Origin: Pelomyxa schiedti
Taxonomy: Eukaryota; Evosea; Pelobiontida; Pelomyxidae
NCBI GenBank assembly: GCA_020536535.1
Contig: JAHLWZ010000797.1
Location: forward strand, 89,623-153,622
Direction: 5' to 3'
DNA: 64,000 bases
Notes under the pieces: generated by a model
Seen by the model: only the letters and a program-made list of their open reading frames with translations
Told to the model about the DNA's origin: nothing
Databases searched by the model: none
Shown: positions 21,135-32,661 of the stretch, piece after piece
Position numbering within the stretch: position 1 is the stretch's first letter
Layout of the letters: each line of letters starts with the position of its first letter
Translations under genes and position numbers: made by a program

Positions 21135-23212
21135 TCAACTGGAGTGTGTTGTGGTGGATGTTGCGGGCGCCTGGGGATTCTCGACCCATAAGCGCGCTCG
21201 GTAGTCATTGGAGCAGGTGACCAGTGTGTTCTCCACTGGCGATGCGGCGATCCACCGTACTATATTGGTGTGCCCGGCTAATCTCTGAACCTGGAATTTG
21301 GGTTAGTGGGAACTTAGGGTTCTATGCAATTGAAGCCAAACCTGTTCTCCTGTCCGTGAATTAAAAACTACAGCGCAGGTAGCTTGCTCGTCTGATCCGA
21401 TTATATAGTCCTCGTTCCAGTTGAAAGTGGCTTGCAGTCTATACTTTTGGGTCTGTGCCAAATGTTATATATGCGGCTTTTTTTTGTTGTGACTGCACAG
21501 TACCTGACCAACCGTTATGGCTGTTAACTGTTGTCCAGTGGTAAGCTCCCATAGTCTGACGGTAGCGTCCTTCCCACTTGAAAGGAGGTACCTCTGATTT
21601 TTAGAGAACTGGATTGAACAAACCTTTCAATTGAATCAATTAGATGAAACTCAATAATTATTTGGAGTCATACTTCGCACCCTGAATGGGCACCCTCTAA
21701 TGTATTTATACAAGCATGCGTAACTCCATCCCAAAGTTTAATGCTGTACATCATAAGAAAGTAAAAAAGGAAATTTATGGGAACAAACCTTCCATCTTTT
21801 GATGAACTTGCAAAGACATTTCCTTGGGGGGCATATCTGACCTGCATTACTTTATTATTGTGTGCAGGGGAAAAGTATGCAATACCATTGTTACTGGCCC
21901 TCGGTGGTGGTGTTGAGGGTTTGGAGAAGTATAACAATTTGCTGTGGTTACATCATAAAGTCTAACAACATTATGGTCCGTTCCTGCTAGAAAGTAGTCA
22001 CCAGTAGGGTGGAATGACACAGACCGAACATTGTGTGTATCCTTCATTGATGTTATTTCACATAAGAGGGAAAATATTCTACTTTTAGGCAGCGGAAGGC
22101 TCTTTTAACTTGGCCCTTTAAATCATAAAACTTGACTGTGCAATCCCGACTCGCACTAATGAGAATTGGCATGGTTGGATGAAAATCTAATTCGTTTATA
22201 GACTGAAGCAATAGTTAGGGAGCACAGAGAAAGGGTGGGAGAAACCTGTGTGTGATCATAAAAGGTTCTTATGACAGGTCTTATTGGGGATGACTCGTCA
22301 GTCATTGAGGAGTCAGATTTACTGGTTTGTGTGAAAGATTTCATTTTTTCAACATCCAGAAGTTTGAGTGATGTGTCAGCAGATCCTGTAGCAACCAATG
22401 TTCCTGTAGTTTGTGAACAACAGATGACGCGGGATGCAAACTACCTTGTGGGTTGAACTTGGCGACTCTGCAAGCATTTTTGTGGGTCGTAACGAATCGA
22501 GTGACAAAGGATGACGGCGGGGCTGGTGCCACAACCCTTGTTCCTAATTACAAGAGCCCAATTAATTCACAAACTGTGAACATACATAGGAAGATTAAAG
22601 AGTGAGGATGTCAACAGGCGAACTCAGGCAGGAGATACAGACAGATAGAGAGACGTACAGCAAAGGTAACACATCAACGAATGCTGGGTATAAACGTAGA
22701 AAATATGAGTGTGTGTACCATTTGCCTCTGCCTGCAAGTCCAAGCACCTTTCGCCATCATCAAACTGGTGAGCTTCAGTGAGAGTGGTTAGGCCAGGAAT
22801 GGATGCAGCCGCATCGAGCTCCTTCTGCTTGGCCTTGCCCAGAGTAACAAGTTGAAGCAGTTGTGAGCCCCGGCCTCCTCGGCCTCCTGGATGGTATATT
22901 TGTGTAGCTTCTGACAACAACGCTGCAGCTTGTGCATATCCATCTGTTTGCAGTTGCCTGATGGTACATTGGTGTTGCCTAGCCAAAAGACAAAAACCCA
23001 AACATTACAAACACAGCAACGTGGTTGACAACACAATCGGTTTTTTTTTTATCCCCTGTTTTGTGGGTTTGGTGAAGATATCGCAGGGAACATACAAACC
23101 CTATTACGAGTTCATAAAGTTCGTGGGGGTCCACAAGCTGTTGATTACTCGGTTGATTCGCCGGCGTGGTAGGAGGCGCCGACGGGGCTGCGGACGCGCT
23201 CGCACCAATCAT
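21135..23212 (-). CDS. CSTF1: Cleavage stimulation factor subunit 1 (CstF50), WD40 protein
   Basis: CSTF1 is a WD40 subunit of the CstF complex, which acts in mRNA 3'-end cleavage and polyadenylation. From ATG 23212 a short Ala/Pro leader precedes the dimerisation helices (VDPHELYELVIG, RQLQTDGYAQAAALLSEA), matching the family's 'RQQLYKLIISQLLYDGY'. The propeller then shows MVATGSADTSLKLLDVEKM, PVIRTFYDHTQ, VRSVSFHPTGDYFLAGTDHN, VVRLYDVTTANCYTSPNPQ, YSIKLWDGVTHACINTLEGA and a last blade IVRWIAASPVENTLVTCSND with RARLW. These follow the human order blade by blade. The last exon ends in TGA at 21137-21135 (TSTTTHSS). Several introns of 40-110 nt interrupt it. It is divergent from a SAM-domain gene. 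Confidence 0.9.
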
Positions 23213-23416
23213 CACTGGCCAATTTAGTGTAGATCTCTCCTTAAGAACCCAAGTTGGTTGAATAGTTACAGTCCCCAGGGCCGCCGTCGGGGGAACTCCT
23301 CTCTCTTTTGGGTTGGCGTCTGGCCTCGATTCCAAGGCCGTAGGAGAGAACAGATTCCGATGTTTTTGAACAAGAAGAAGAAAATCACCAACCGCCCTCT
23401 TCGGTTGCGAGGAGAC

Positions 23417-24874
23417 ATGCCAAACGACGGGTACCTGTACGTGACGCCGCGACCCGGGAGCCCCGATATTATCACGGAAGTGTTGGCGTGGAGCTGGAGT
23501 TTCGACTCCATGTCCCACCCCGCCCCGCGCCCTCCCCTCCGCCGCGGGCGCCGCCGCAACCGCCTCGCCCTGGACTACGCCTACGCAGCCGACGAGGGCG
23601 AGTGGGAGGGAGGGGACGAGGACGGGCAGCAAGGGGGCGGGGGCGAGGAGCCGGCGGCGGACCCGATGAGGATGGGGGACGTGAGGGGGTGGAGCGCGGC
23701 CAGGACCGTCGAGTGGCTCGCCGACACCATGCACATGCCCCAGTACGTCAAACCGTTTACCGAGAACATGGCATGTTGATCGATTGATTTGATGGAGTTA
23801 TTACTACTACATATAGACGCGGGGAGATGGAGATGCATTTCACACACACAGATTGTTTGTCATTTCACTTATCTGCCCATTTTATGTATGGAATTCTGAC
23901 TAATGGGAAAGGTGGACGGGGAGGTTCTGCTGGAATTGGATGAAGATGACCTGAAAGAGAGTCTTGGAGTGACAGTTATAGGTCACAGAATCAAGATTCT
24001 CAACGCAATTCGCAAGGCCCGTTATTATCAGAAGCGCCGCAAACCCGCTGTCGCTGAAAATAGGTTCTCTGCCACACTATTTCTGGACGCAGCATCCCAC
24101 AAGACTCTCTTTACGAGCGTGATTGGGGGCACTCCCTTATACAGTGTTGTACTGGTCAACTTCATTGCAAAAAACCGACATAGTGTTGGCGATGATGAAG
24201 ACGACGCTTCTTCCGGGATAAAGCCCGCCGAAGGGCAGCCCGTACATGCACTTGAGATGAGAAATGTATCGTGCAGCTCTATTTCAGCTGGAGGGTCTGG
24301 AGGTGAAGACCGCTTCACCTGCAGCATAGACTTTACCCCAACGAAGTATTTCATTCGAAGAATACCTTAGTAAAACTAATACCCAAATTCCACCAAGTTT
24401 CTCGATCCATTACCTAGGTGTGCATGATTGTTCTAAGCCAGACTTATTGTATAATTACTTCCTCTCGTCACCCGTGGATCCAAGTGTGCTGGAACCAACA
24501 TTCTGTGAGAACCACAACTTGATGGATTATGCACCTGGCATTTCTCTATGTGTTGTTGATGGGAAGCTGGACACTCTCGAATGGGGAAAAGCAATTTCCT
24601 GGTCCCCCAAGAATCACAAGGTTCCTTCTCTGCAACACATTTCCTTAGTTTCACACCCTTTCTCCACAAACCAAACCCCCAGGCGTACCCTAGAGCTTTT
24701 AGGAGCATGGTTTTCCTGCTGCTTCTTATGCATCGCCGTAAAGAATGTCCCTTGCACGTTCTACCTCTTCACGTTCTGTTGAAAGTGTTCACCCTTCTCA
24801 GTACAACCTATCAGGTGAACCCTTTTGATAAATGGCCTCTGCCAGAGCCAGGACTACAAAAAGAACGGGATTAA
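23417..24874 (+). CDS. SAM-domain protein of unknown function
   Basis: Start chosen at ATG 23417 (MPNDGYLYVTP); 23360 is an in-frame alternative. An acidic, Gly-rich linker leads to a SAM domain: VRGWSAARTVEWLADTMHM, QYVKPFTENM, then VDGEVLLELDEDDLKESLGV and GHRIKILNAIRKAR. Joining the halves needs a GC-AG intron (23771-23911) inside the domain. SAM domains mediate homo- or hetero-oligomerisation. Downstream exons (24,060-24,874) encode an unrecognised beta-rich region (TLFTSVIGGTPLYSVVL, FTCSIDFTPTKYFIRRI). A likely 28-nt intron (24370-24397) follows, then helical segments ending LHVLPLHVLLKVFTLL and PLPEPGLQKERD. The final frame choice (TAA ending 24874) is a judgement. No enzyme motif was seen. 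Confidence 0.65.
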
Positions 24875-24925
24875 TTTTCAATTTTTATTGGTAACGCGTT
24901 GGCTTATTTATTATTGGCTGGGGCT

Positions 24926-26028
24926 CTAGTGGTGATCAGGGGAGCGTGTTTCTGTTGGTGGTTGGTCCTCTTTCCCACGGGAGGGTGAGTGGGACTTCTT
25001 GGGCGAGCGGGGGTGGTGGCGGCACCGGGACCGGGACCGGGACCGGGATTTGGACTTGGAGTGTGCTGGGGACTTAGAGCGGGGCCGTGTGCGTGGTGGG
25101 GAGCGAGAGCGGGAATGGGAATGGGAGCGTGAGTGCGAGCGGTGGCGCGAGCGGACAGGGGAGCGGGAGCGGGAGCGAGAACGTGAGCGGGAGCGGGAAC
25201 GAGACCGGGAGCGGCGGGGTGACCGCGAGTATGACGGGGACCTGGACCGGCGTGAGCCACCCCACCTGCCCCCACTTGCGGGTCTCCCAGTACAGTTTCT
25301 GGCTATGTGACCTTCATACCCACAGGTGTAGCACTTGACGGAACTGGCGGGTCCTTTGAGAAGGGTTAAGGTAAAGATGGTGTTTAAGTACCAAGAGAGA
25401 AGGTGCTGCTTATTAGAGTATGATGACCTCTGTCCCATCAGTGCGATGAACACATTGTGTGAAATGATGAACGTGGAACACCAGTGTGAAATGAGAGCGC
25501 AAAACACCAATGTGAATGTGATGATGTGAAACGTGTTCAGTCATTGACGAACTTTTTGGGTGTAAAAATCCACAAACAAAACCGCGCTAGCAAGCAAGGG
25601 AGAGAATTATAGGAGAAAAACATAAGGAAATCAGAAACACAAGTAATGGGGGAAAAAAACAAAAGGGAGAGGATGGAAACCCCTATGACCAGAAGAAGGA
25701 CCTCTTCCGTGAGCCCATTGAACTGTTATTCTGGCTCCGTGTAGAGTAGAACTATCCATGTCATGAATGGCATCCTCGGCACTTCGCTTATCACGAAACT
25801 GTATAAACCCGTAACCTTTTTCGAAGCATTACAAAGAGAACGTAACAGTGAAAACTAGTACCTCGCCCAGTGATAATTACACATTTTTCTATCTCCCCAA
25901 ATTGTCGAAATGCCGACTCCAACTCATCGTTGGATGTGCCGTAATCGAGACGACCTGTTGTTACCTCATAAGACCCACAACCCCACATTATTAACTGAGA
26001 TCCCGCCCGCACCGATAAACAGCGACAT
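24926..26028 (-). CDS. SR splicing factor, RRM + CCHC zinc knuckle + RS domain (SRSF7/RSZ type)
   Basis: SR proteins bind exonic enhancers and recruit the spliceosome through their RS domain. The ATG at 26028 opens a 16-nt first coding exon ending in the RNP2 motif (MSLFIG). Splicing G|GTGCGG to ACAG|GT continues [23 protein letters not shown]1 (GYGFIQF) follows a second intron, then the rest of the RRM ([19 protein letters not shown]). After a 327-nt intron (25680-25354) come the zinc knuckle [14 protein letters not shown] and a long RS domain of Arg-Ser dipeptides ending at 24926. Domain order matches SRSF7 and plant RSZ proteins. The RS region makes the reverse strand a false Arg/Glu-rich frame. 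The unusually long third intron could carry autoregulatory splicing. Confidence 0.88.
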
Positions 26029-26129
26029 GTCACCCGGCACACTCAAGTTAGTTTTTTTTTTCTCTTTCTTCTTCTTTACAGATTTTTGATTGCAACTGCC
26101 TCAGGGAATTTTCCCCGACGGAGGCACAC
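26029..26129. other. Short tandem-gene gap
   Basis: 101 bp between the EDRF1-like stop and the SR-factor start (both minus), with a pyrimidine tract near 26,050-26,075. It must contain the SR gene's promoter. Confidence 0.35.
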
Positions 26130-29100
26130 TCAGCTGAGGTCGTCGTGAGTGCGAGATTCGAGACTTGGGTTGCTGGTGTTACTATTTTTGCCCCACAGGG
26201 AGGCTATTGAGGCGAGCGTTTGTTGGAGGTGACGTGTGGCCGTGGTGGGTTGTTGTGCAGTGAGTAGTATCCTGTACATATCCTTGAGGGTGTCTACTTT
26301 CTTGGATTTCTTGGTGGCTGCGGCGTCGCTGCGTGCGGGGGTGTTGCTGCTGAGTGCTTCCTTGAGCAAATCGCGGACGGTGAACGAGGCCGAGGTCAGG
26401 GCAATGCGGGTGCTATCGGCATTCACCTCCTTGTTGATTGATTGGATCCCAAGAAGGGTTTGCAAGGCTAGACTGAGATTTTTGCTACGTTTGTCAGAAA
26501 GTGAAGATGTTTGGAGTTTCGCCAGCTCACATGTAATACGAATAAATTCGTCTGGATCGGACTGAAATAGATAAGAACGGTGCTATCTAGTTTATTGTCT
26601 TACCTCTGAAGTATAGAACAATAGGGCTTGCTTGTAGTGATTCGCTGCGAGTTTTTCCTGTCGCTCCAGTACACGAGGTACGTAGTTGCCTGATGCTGTT
26701 TGGGCAGCAATGGCAGAGTATACTCTCCCCAGAGAGAAATGCGCACGGGCCATGTGATTACCGAGCTAAAGCGAGTTTGAGTGATGATCAGTTTCGAGGA
26801 GGAGCTACCTTTAGATCAGTATACATCTTCAAGGCTTTTAACATGAGTTCTGCTGCTTCTTGAAGGCAGTCAGGCCGTCCTTGCATAATTCTCGTTCCAA
26901 GGCTCAAAAAGGTTGTAGCTTCGACTTGTAAAAACAAAATGGCATTCACATAATATACCGAGTTCAGAAGATACTTTATTCCAAATGTCTGTGTATCTGA
27001 GACGAGCAAGTGTCAGATTATCTTTTCAATCAGAGACGCACCCTTGCCCATGTTCAAGAATATCTTGTGCTGATTTGTATATTTGTATGGCCTTAGTATA
27101 ATGTACTTCTTCCTCAGCTCCAAAGGGAACATTGGAGTTCTCATCTGTTGGTGGAATCGGCCCGTTTTCGGTCTGTGGCGCCCCACATGAACCTACCGTT
27201 GTAGATGCAAGTCTAGCACGTTCACACTCAGCGGACAGTCTCATTACATGGCCAAGATTACAGTGGAGTAGTGCTATATTCGCCTTATCTAGAGTGCTTA
27301 ATGAACTCTCCACGATAAGACACGTGAACCATTAATTGAGCGAAAAGTATCAATTCCCAATGTAAAATTCCACGCGGCTTTTGTGGGGCGGTTTATATTT
27401 AAGAAGTACAGTCCAAGTTGATTTTGCACATTTCCAAGTTTCCGGGTTATGGCCCTATTTTTCAAATCAGTGTGAGGTTTGAGGGAAGGAAATATACATA
27501 AACTCAGAGTTTGAAACCTCACGTGTGATCTGATTTTGTGCCCTCATGTAGAAAAGAGCAGCCATTCGGTAGTTGGCTTCGGGATCCAGGGTAATGTCTT
27601 CAATTAGAGAAAGCATCTGTGCGAGACTGGGTTGTTTGCCTCCGGAGACAGGAAAAGCTTTAACAAGTGAACCAGAAGAAAAAGAATAAAGCAACACACA
27701 AGGAGCAGCAAGATTTATTGAGAATTCGTGCTCCAGAGCACAGACATGTGAGTCTGCGCGGTGCTGACTTAGAGATGCTGGAGTCAGGCTACTAGGGATA
27801 GAAATATAAATATCCCCAGCAAGTGCAAGCAGTGAGCCGAAAAGAACCACCTCGTACCGCGAGGGCTGTGTATTTGCGTGACCTGAGGGAATGGAAGTAG
27901 CCGTGACAGAAGCAATTCCCGAGAGTTCAAGGAGTCTTAGGGCACCTCTGACGAAAGTAAGACAGAAAATCGATTCACTTGAAGGCTACCCTAAGTGACC
28001 TTTGGATTTCAAGGAATTTGCTAAGTAGTAGAGGCAGGCAACTAGTTTGATTGCCATTGACCGCAACTTCAAGGAGTGGAAGCGTCTATTTCGGGGTTCT
28101 ATTTTTAAAGCCGCAGACATCATTGTATCAATTCCCTGAGTGGCATGTTATAAAGGAAGGATGGGCTAAGAGGTACTTGAACAAGGTGTTTGGCAGCTTC
28201 ACAATGAGTACGGTCTGACTCAGACAACCGTGTAATTGAGGTGCCAACTGTAACAACAGACAAATTTTTCTCGCTTGGAAGGGTGGCACTCTGAAAGGTG
28301 GAAGGAAGAGGAGGAAGAAAAGGCGAGGCCAGTTGGTATAAGTGAGTATCGGCAATCCGTTCATGAGCATCTGCCCATATTGTTGGGTATCGCTCCTATA
28401 CAGAAGTTACGTTGAAAGAGAAAAACCCATGTACTTTGTCCACTAGCTGAATGGTACCCTGAAAGAGGTCTCTGCTCCTCGCTGGGGAGTCTGGCAAGTC
28501 TGCTTGGAATACTCTTTCTTGTGTAAGTGAACTCTATATTTAGGCGGTACCTGTAACCAGTCCGATAGCACAACATTGCCACAGCATGGGAAAATGGGCG
28601 CTCTAAAAGGCATAACCTTGAAAGTTAAACAAAAACAAGAAATGCAAATAAAAAAACCTGGAGTGCATTCTAAGCTTGCAAATAATTCACAGAAGTTGCT
28701 TATGTCATACACATTTACCGAAGATTCCCCAGAAGGCTGTTTTTCATTTACTTGGAGTTGAGGGACTCACTCATACCTTAAAGAGCCAGTAGGTTCCAGC
28801 AAATTTTGTACAAGTTGAATGGAGAAACTTTATCAAGGAGAGTGCCTGATCTTAAATGTGGTTATCAATAGCTAAGTGTCCAAAGGTATTATTTCCGTAC
28901 TCATAGCGACTTCAGGCTTGAAGTTTAGACTAGGGTCACATTGTATAAACTTTGGTAGTTCTTCTGTTGGAACAACTTGGTACCCCTTTTATTGATATAA
29001 GGTTGACCCTCCCATCAAAAGAACTGAGAGTAACTAAATTAGTTATAGAAATGCCAAACCTGCACAACGCCTTCTTTATGGTAACAAATTGCAACAGCAG

Positions 29101-30448
29101 AAGCATTGCAAAGTACATTTTCCAACCATAAGTCTAACCATGTGGAAGAATCTGGAAGTCCGACACGATCAAGATCTCGGAGACACAAAGATACAAGTGC
29201 GTGATCAGAAGTGCAAAATAGTGGCAGGTCACTTCCATGTATGATTTCCCTTTTTTCCACAATCTCTTATTTCTATTGAAAGAGGGAAATGCCTACTTAT
29301 CACACAACGTGAATCGGTATAAGCGAGTGAATGATTTTGGAGGATCGCTGAGTTCAGGAGGTGGGTTTTTGCTGTAAAGTACTTTCATAAATTCTGTGTG
29401 CGGTCAGTATTAAGCTGGCAAGGGATTTAATCTATACCATCTTTTTCTTTGATGAACTGTTGCGATTCGCCTGAGGTTTTTGTGGTACTGGTAGTGTTTG
29501 ATCTAGTCTCCAACGAGTGATACAGAAACTTGGAAAATAGTGTATTTTGATAAGTATTCTCGGGGTTCTTCTTTTTTGCTGGCCCCTGTGAAGTTCCAGA
29601 GTAGCTTAGGAATTAGAAGGAACATGCTTCTCAAGAGTGTACCAAAGGGATACTGCCGTCTATGACCAGCGATTGGCCAATTCTGTGAATCGCCAAGGAG
29701 ACAGACTCAGAAGTTCCGAATGGCATTTTAAAAACAGATTTCAGATTTTGGGTTGGGGCTGTACTCATTTAATGGGCAGCCAGCAAAAAAAGAGTATTTA
29801 CCTATAATGTCAACAGCATCCCCGAAGTCCGTGAGAGAACTACTGGGAAATTCTTCAAATATGCGGAAAGGATTGGCCTGAAAACCTCCAGATGAACACA
29901 AATATGGCCAGATATCTACACCAAGCTGCACTAATATGAGCCTTCAGTTGGAGAGGTGAAGACAACCCTTTCATCATACGCAAGCCACCAAGGGGGTGTA
30001 ACTTTCAAGTCAGTTCCATTTGGTAGAATTTTCAAAACCTGGATGTTCTTCAGAATGAAGTCCCTCTCCCACATATGACATAGCAAGATAACAGTGTAGA
30101 AAGACAAACTGGGTGTTGTGTGACAGCATCCCTGACGATTTTTACTTTCGTTGCCACTGTGCCAGGCTGCGGAGCTGATGGCACGTCCGAAGTGGGTAGA
30201 TTAACCCCAACTGTAGAATCTGGTAGCGCCGGAGACGTGTTTGATTTGGCATCTGCTGCAACAAGCAGATCTTGGACCCCACCGTCACAACCACATGCAA
30301 TTACTTCGACTTGCGGTCGATCTCCGGGCGAACTTTGTTGTGCCGAGGGAGGTTCCTTCAAAGACAGTGTCGCTATGGGTGTACGTGCCGCCAATCGCAG
30401 CGGATCTGCGTACTGGTCACCAACCACAGACACACTCAGCTGCATCAT
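26130..30448 (-). CDS. EDRF1: EDRF1-family protein (TPR-like, erythroid differentiation-related factor 1 homologue)
   Basis: EDRF1 proteins are conserved from plants to animals. The human one influences globin expression, but the molecular role is not settled and the name says little for a protist. Start MMQLSVSVVGDQYADPL at 30448. Exon 1 is followed by short exons giving KILPNGTDLKVTPPWWLAYD and SLTDFGDAVDIIG, the latter matching plant 'GDEIDVIAPADILK'. The best family signature is SLCLRDLDRVG, then TWLDLWLENVLCNASAVAIC and YHKEGVVQ, equal to human 'GIDYWLDNLICNVPELVMCF'. TPR-like helices include RKLGNVQNQLGLYFLN, GIDTFRSI and NIALLHCNLGHVMRLSAEC, again in human order. The C-terminal exon ends at 26130. 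About 20 small introns are present. Family assignment is strong; internal exons at 28,000-29,700 are only roughly placed. Confidence 0.82.
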
Positions 30449-30608
30449 CTCCTCGGTTTTTTTCTCTAATAGGGTTTTCCAAGTAGGAAGTGTTTATTTT
30501 CTCATTGAACGACAAGTCTTCGGCTTTCGGCCGACATTTAGGAAAAATTTCAAACATTTTTTTTCTACTTTACAACACTCAACAAGCACAACCCCATTGG
30601 GGTTGTGT
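30449..30608. other. Tandem-gene gap (kinase 3' end / EDRF1 promoter)
   Basis: 160 bp between two minus-strand genes; T-rich around 30,455-30,470 and 30,555-30,570 (plus-strand view). Nothing else seen. Confidence 0.35.
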
Positions 30609-32185
30609 TCAGTACTGTGCCTGTTCCACAACAGAACAGTCTGCAGCTGGAATTGTCCATACATCTGGCCTAGATTGATACAGATCTCTCAGTTGTTTGA
30701 TTGCGTCGAGGGCTGTGGTGCTGCTTGGCCGTTTCTCGGGCACGGGATCGACGCAGCGGAGGTACAGGTCGTGGACGGCCTGCGGTACTGCCGCGGGCAT
30801 TGTGGGACGCTTGTGGTATTTGGAGGCCTGGATGAACACTTGGTGGCTGAGGAACAGCTTGTACTCGGCAAATGGGAGTTGCCATCTCTGCGTCACTACG
30901 CAGTTGCACAATTCCCACAGTAGAATTCCGAACGAATATATGTCCGACTTGTCGGTGAAGGACTGGGAGAAATAGAGCTCCGGGGCCGTGTGCGACAAAT
31001 TCCCTCTTGGTTTTCTCAGCGTGTCCATATTTTCTCTACTGCCGAATCGAGCCAATCCAAAATCGCAAAGCTTAATTCTTCCACTGGAAGATACTACACA
31101 ATTGCTTGATTTCAGGTCTCTGATTTTTAGTGTGAGCAAACTCAAAACATTACAAGGGACATCCTACCTATGATACAGAGGAGGGTTCATCGTGTGCATC
31201 GCAGTGAGGCCGGTAAGGATATCTTCAAGATAACCAAGGGCCTCTGACCAACCAATAGGAGCCTTTGCGTCCTGCATCACACTGTAGAGTGAACCTCTGT
31301 TGCACAGCTCCATCACGAGGAGGGGCTTCATAGGCTCTGAAATGCATACACCGTAGAAGGTGACAAGCCATCCAGATTTTACGGTGCTCAGCACTGTGAG
31401 TTCGTGAAGGAAGTCCCGCAGCTGCTCTTCGTTGGTAACTTGGACTCTTTTTGCTGCTGCCATTTTGCTCTCCATGCCACTTGCGTCCAAGAGCTCACAA
31501 GAGAACACTTTTCCAAATGCACCGCTACCAATCTAAAACGAAGTAAGCTGACACTGCTTAAGTTAGGTTGGTAACTACATACAGGTACAAGATTCTTTAG
31601 CCTGGCGGAGTCAATGATAAGTGAGGAATCCACTAATTCAGTGACAGCACTTATTATTCCGCTTGCTTCTATCGGTGCTGGTCTGCATTGAGCGAGACAG
31701 CTGGACTTTGACTTTCGGATAGCCGGAACCGGGCTTCCTACCAGCCGGGGCTGGGATACTGGTGAAGCCAGCATTGAAACGGAATCGGCTGTACAAGGCC
31801 TCCTGAGAGCGGGAGAGCCCAAGTTGAGAGAGCCTGGCCTCATAGTAGGCGAGAATGGACGCAGGACTGGAGAAGTGGGTGCCTGCTGACATTCCCTCTG
31901 AGGGTCTGCTGCTACCTGAGGAAGAGAAATAGAAGCCGGGAGTGACTTGGGAGAGCTGGGGCTCACGGCCGGTGAGGAACAAGAGGATGACAGCAGAGAA
32001 TAATAAGCAGGAGGTGTACTGCAGAGTGGATGGGGACTCTGGATCAACTCTGTCTTGGGGGAATAGCACCGCGGAATAACGGGGCTTGCTGGGCTTTGTG
32101 CCAAAATGCAGGGTGGCGACACGATTTTTACTGGTGAGAGTAAGTATAGGTTGCTATTAGACTGTCTTTTCACAAGAGCCGTCAT
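30609..32185 (-). CDS. TKL-like protein kinase with Ser/Pro-rich N-terminus
   Basis: From ATG 32185 (MTALVKRQSNSNLYLL) about 190 residues are Ser/Pro-rich with many S/T-P sites. The kinase domain follows. It has a glycine loop split by an intron (IGSGAFGKVFSCELL), VAIK-type Lys in MAAAKRVQV, Glu helix FLHELTVLSTV and hinge LVMELCNRGSLYSVM. The catalytic loop YHRDLKSSNCVV spans an intron, followed by CDFGLARFGS, the activation segment ending HTAPELYF, and DKSDIYSFGILLWELC. All catalytic residues (K, E, HRD, DFG, APE) are present. The sequence style fits the tyrosine-kinase-like group expanded in amoebae. Substrate is unknown. The protein ends soon after the kinase domain (VEQAQY), so regulation probably lies in the N-terminal tail. 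Confidence 0.85.
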
Positions 32186-32661
32186 GTGTAGTAGTTGTAG
32201 TGTTAGTTTGTTGTTGTTATTGTTTTCTTTATTTTTGTGGGAGGGAAGCTGTTCTTTCTCAGCGTATAAAAAGGTTCCCTGTCAGTTACTTGGGACTTCA
32301 TCTACGCAGATTAGTCGGCAGAGAGAGAAACCCGAGCCCTCATTTGCAAAAAAGGAAAGGTGCACAACTGGATCATCCCATTCACTGTCCCAGAAAGGTA
32401 ACCTCGCCAGGGATTTTCACCGGAATTTGGCTATGTCGACGAAAATCCGCAGGAATTTGTGGCAATTATAGACGAGATCTGGCTGAACGAAAACCGTGCC
32501 CCCTAACACGTTCGCGACGATATCACCCCCAACAAAGCCAGTACAACCAGGGGGGACTGACCACCAACTTGCACAATCTGCAATCTGCTGCGCGAAAAAG
32601 GGAAAAAAGAAAAGTTTGGTGTGAATTTGATTCTTCTTGAAGGGCACAAAAAGGGGTGTTA
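32186..32661. other. Intergenic region between kinase and Abraxas-like gene
   Basis: This 476-bp gap holds the kinase promoter and the 3' end of the Abraxas-like gene. A minus-strand open stretch at 32,417-32,600 (containing WSVPPGCTGFVGGDIVANVL) looks somewhat coding. It lacks a clear start and known similarity. It could be a missed exon or chance. Confidence 0.3.

Noticed and set aside
20010-21191. Plus-strand Arg/Leu/Val-rich frames and a minus-strand frame starting near 21189
   Set aside because: All overlap GC-rich low-complexity exon 1 of the Sec7/WD40 gene or the CSTF1 tail in the wrong frame; no motif supports them.
24999-25310. Plus-strand RE/RD-rich frame
   Set aside because: It mirrors the Arg-Ser codons of the SR-factor RS domain on the minus strand.
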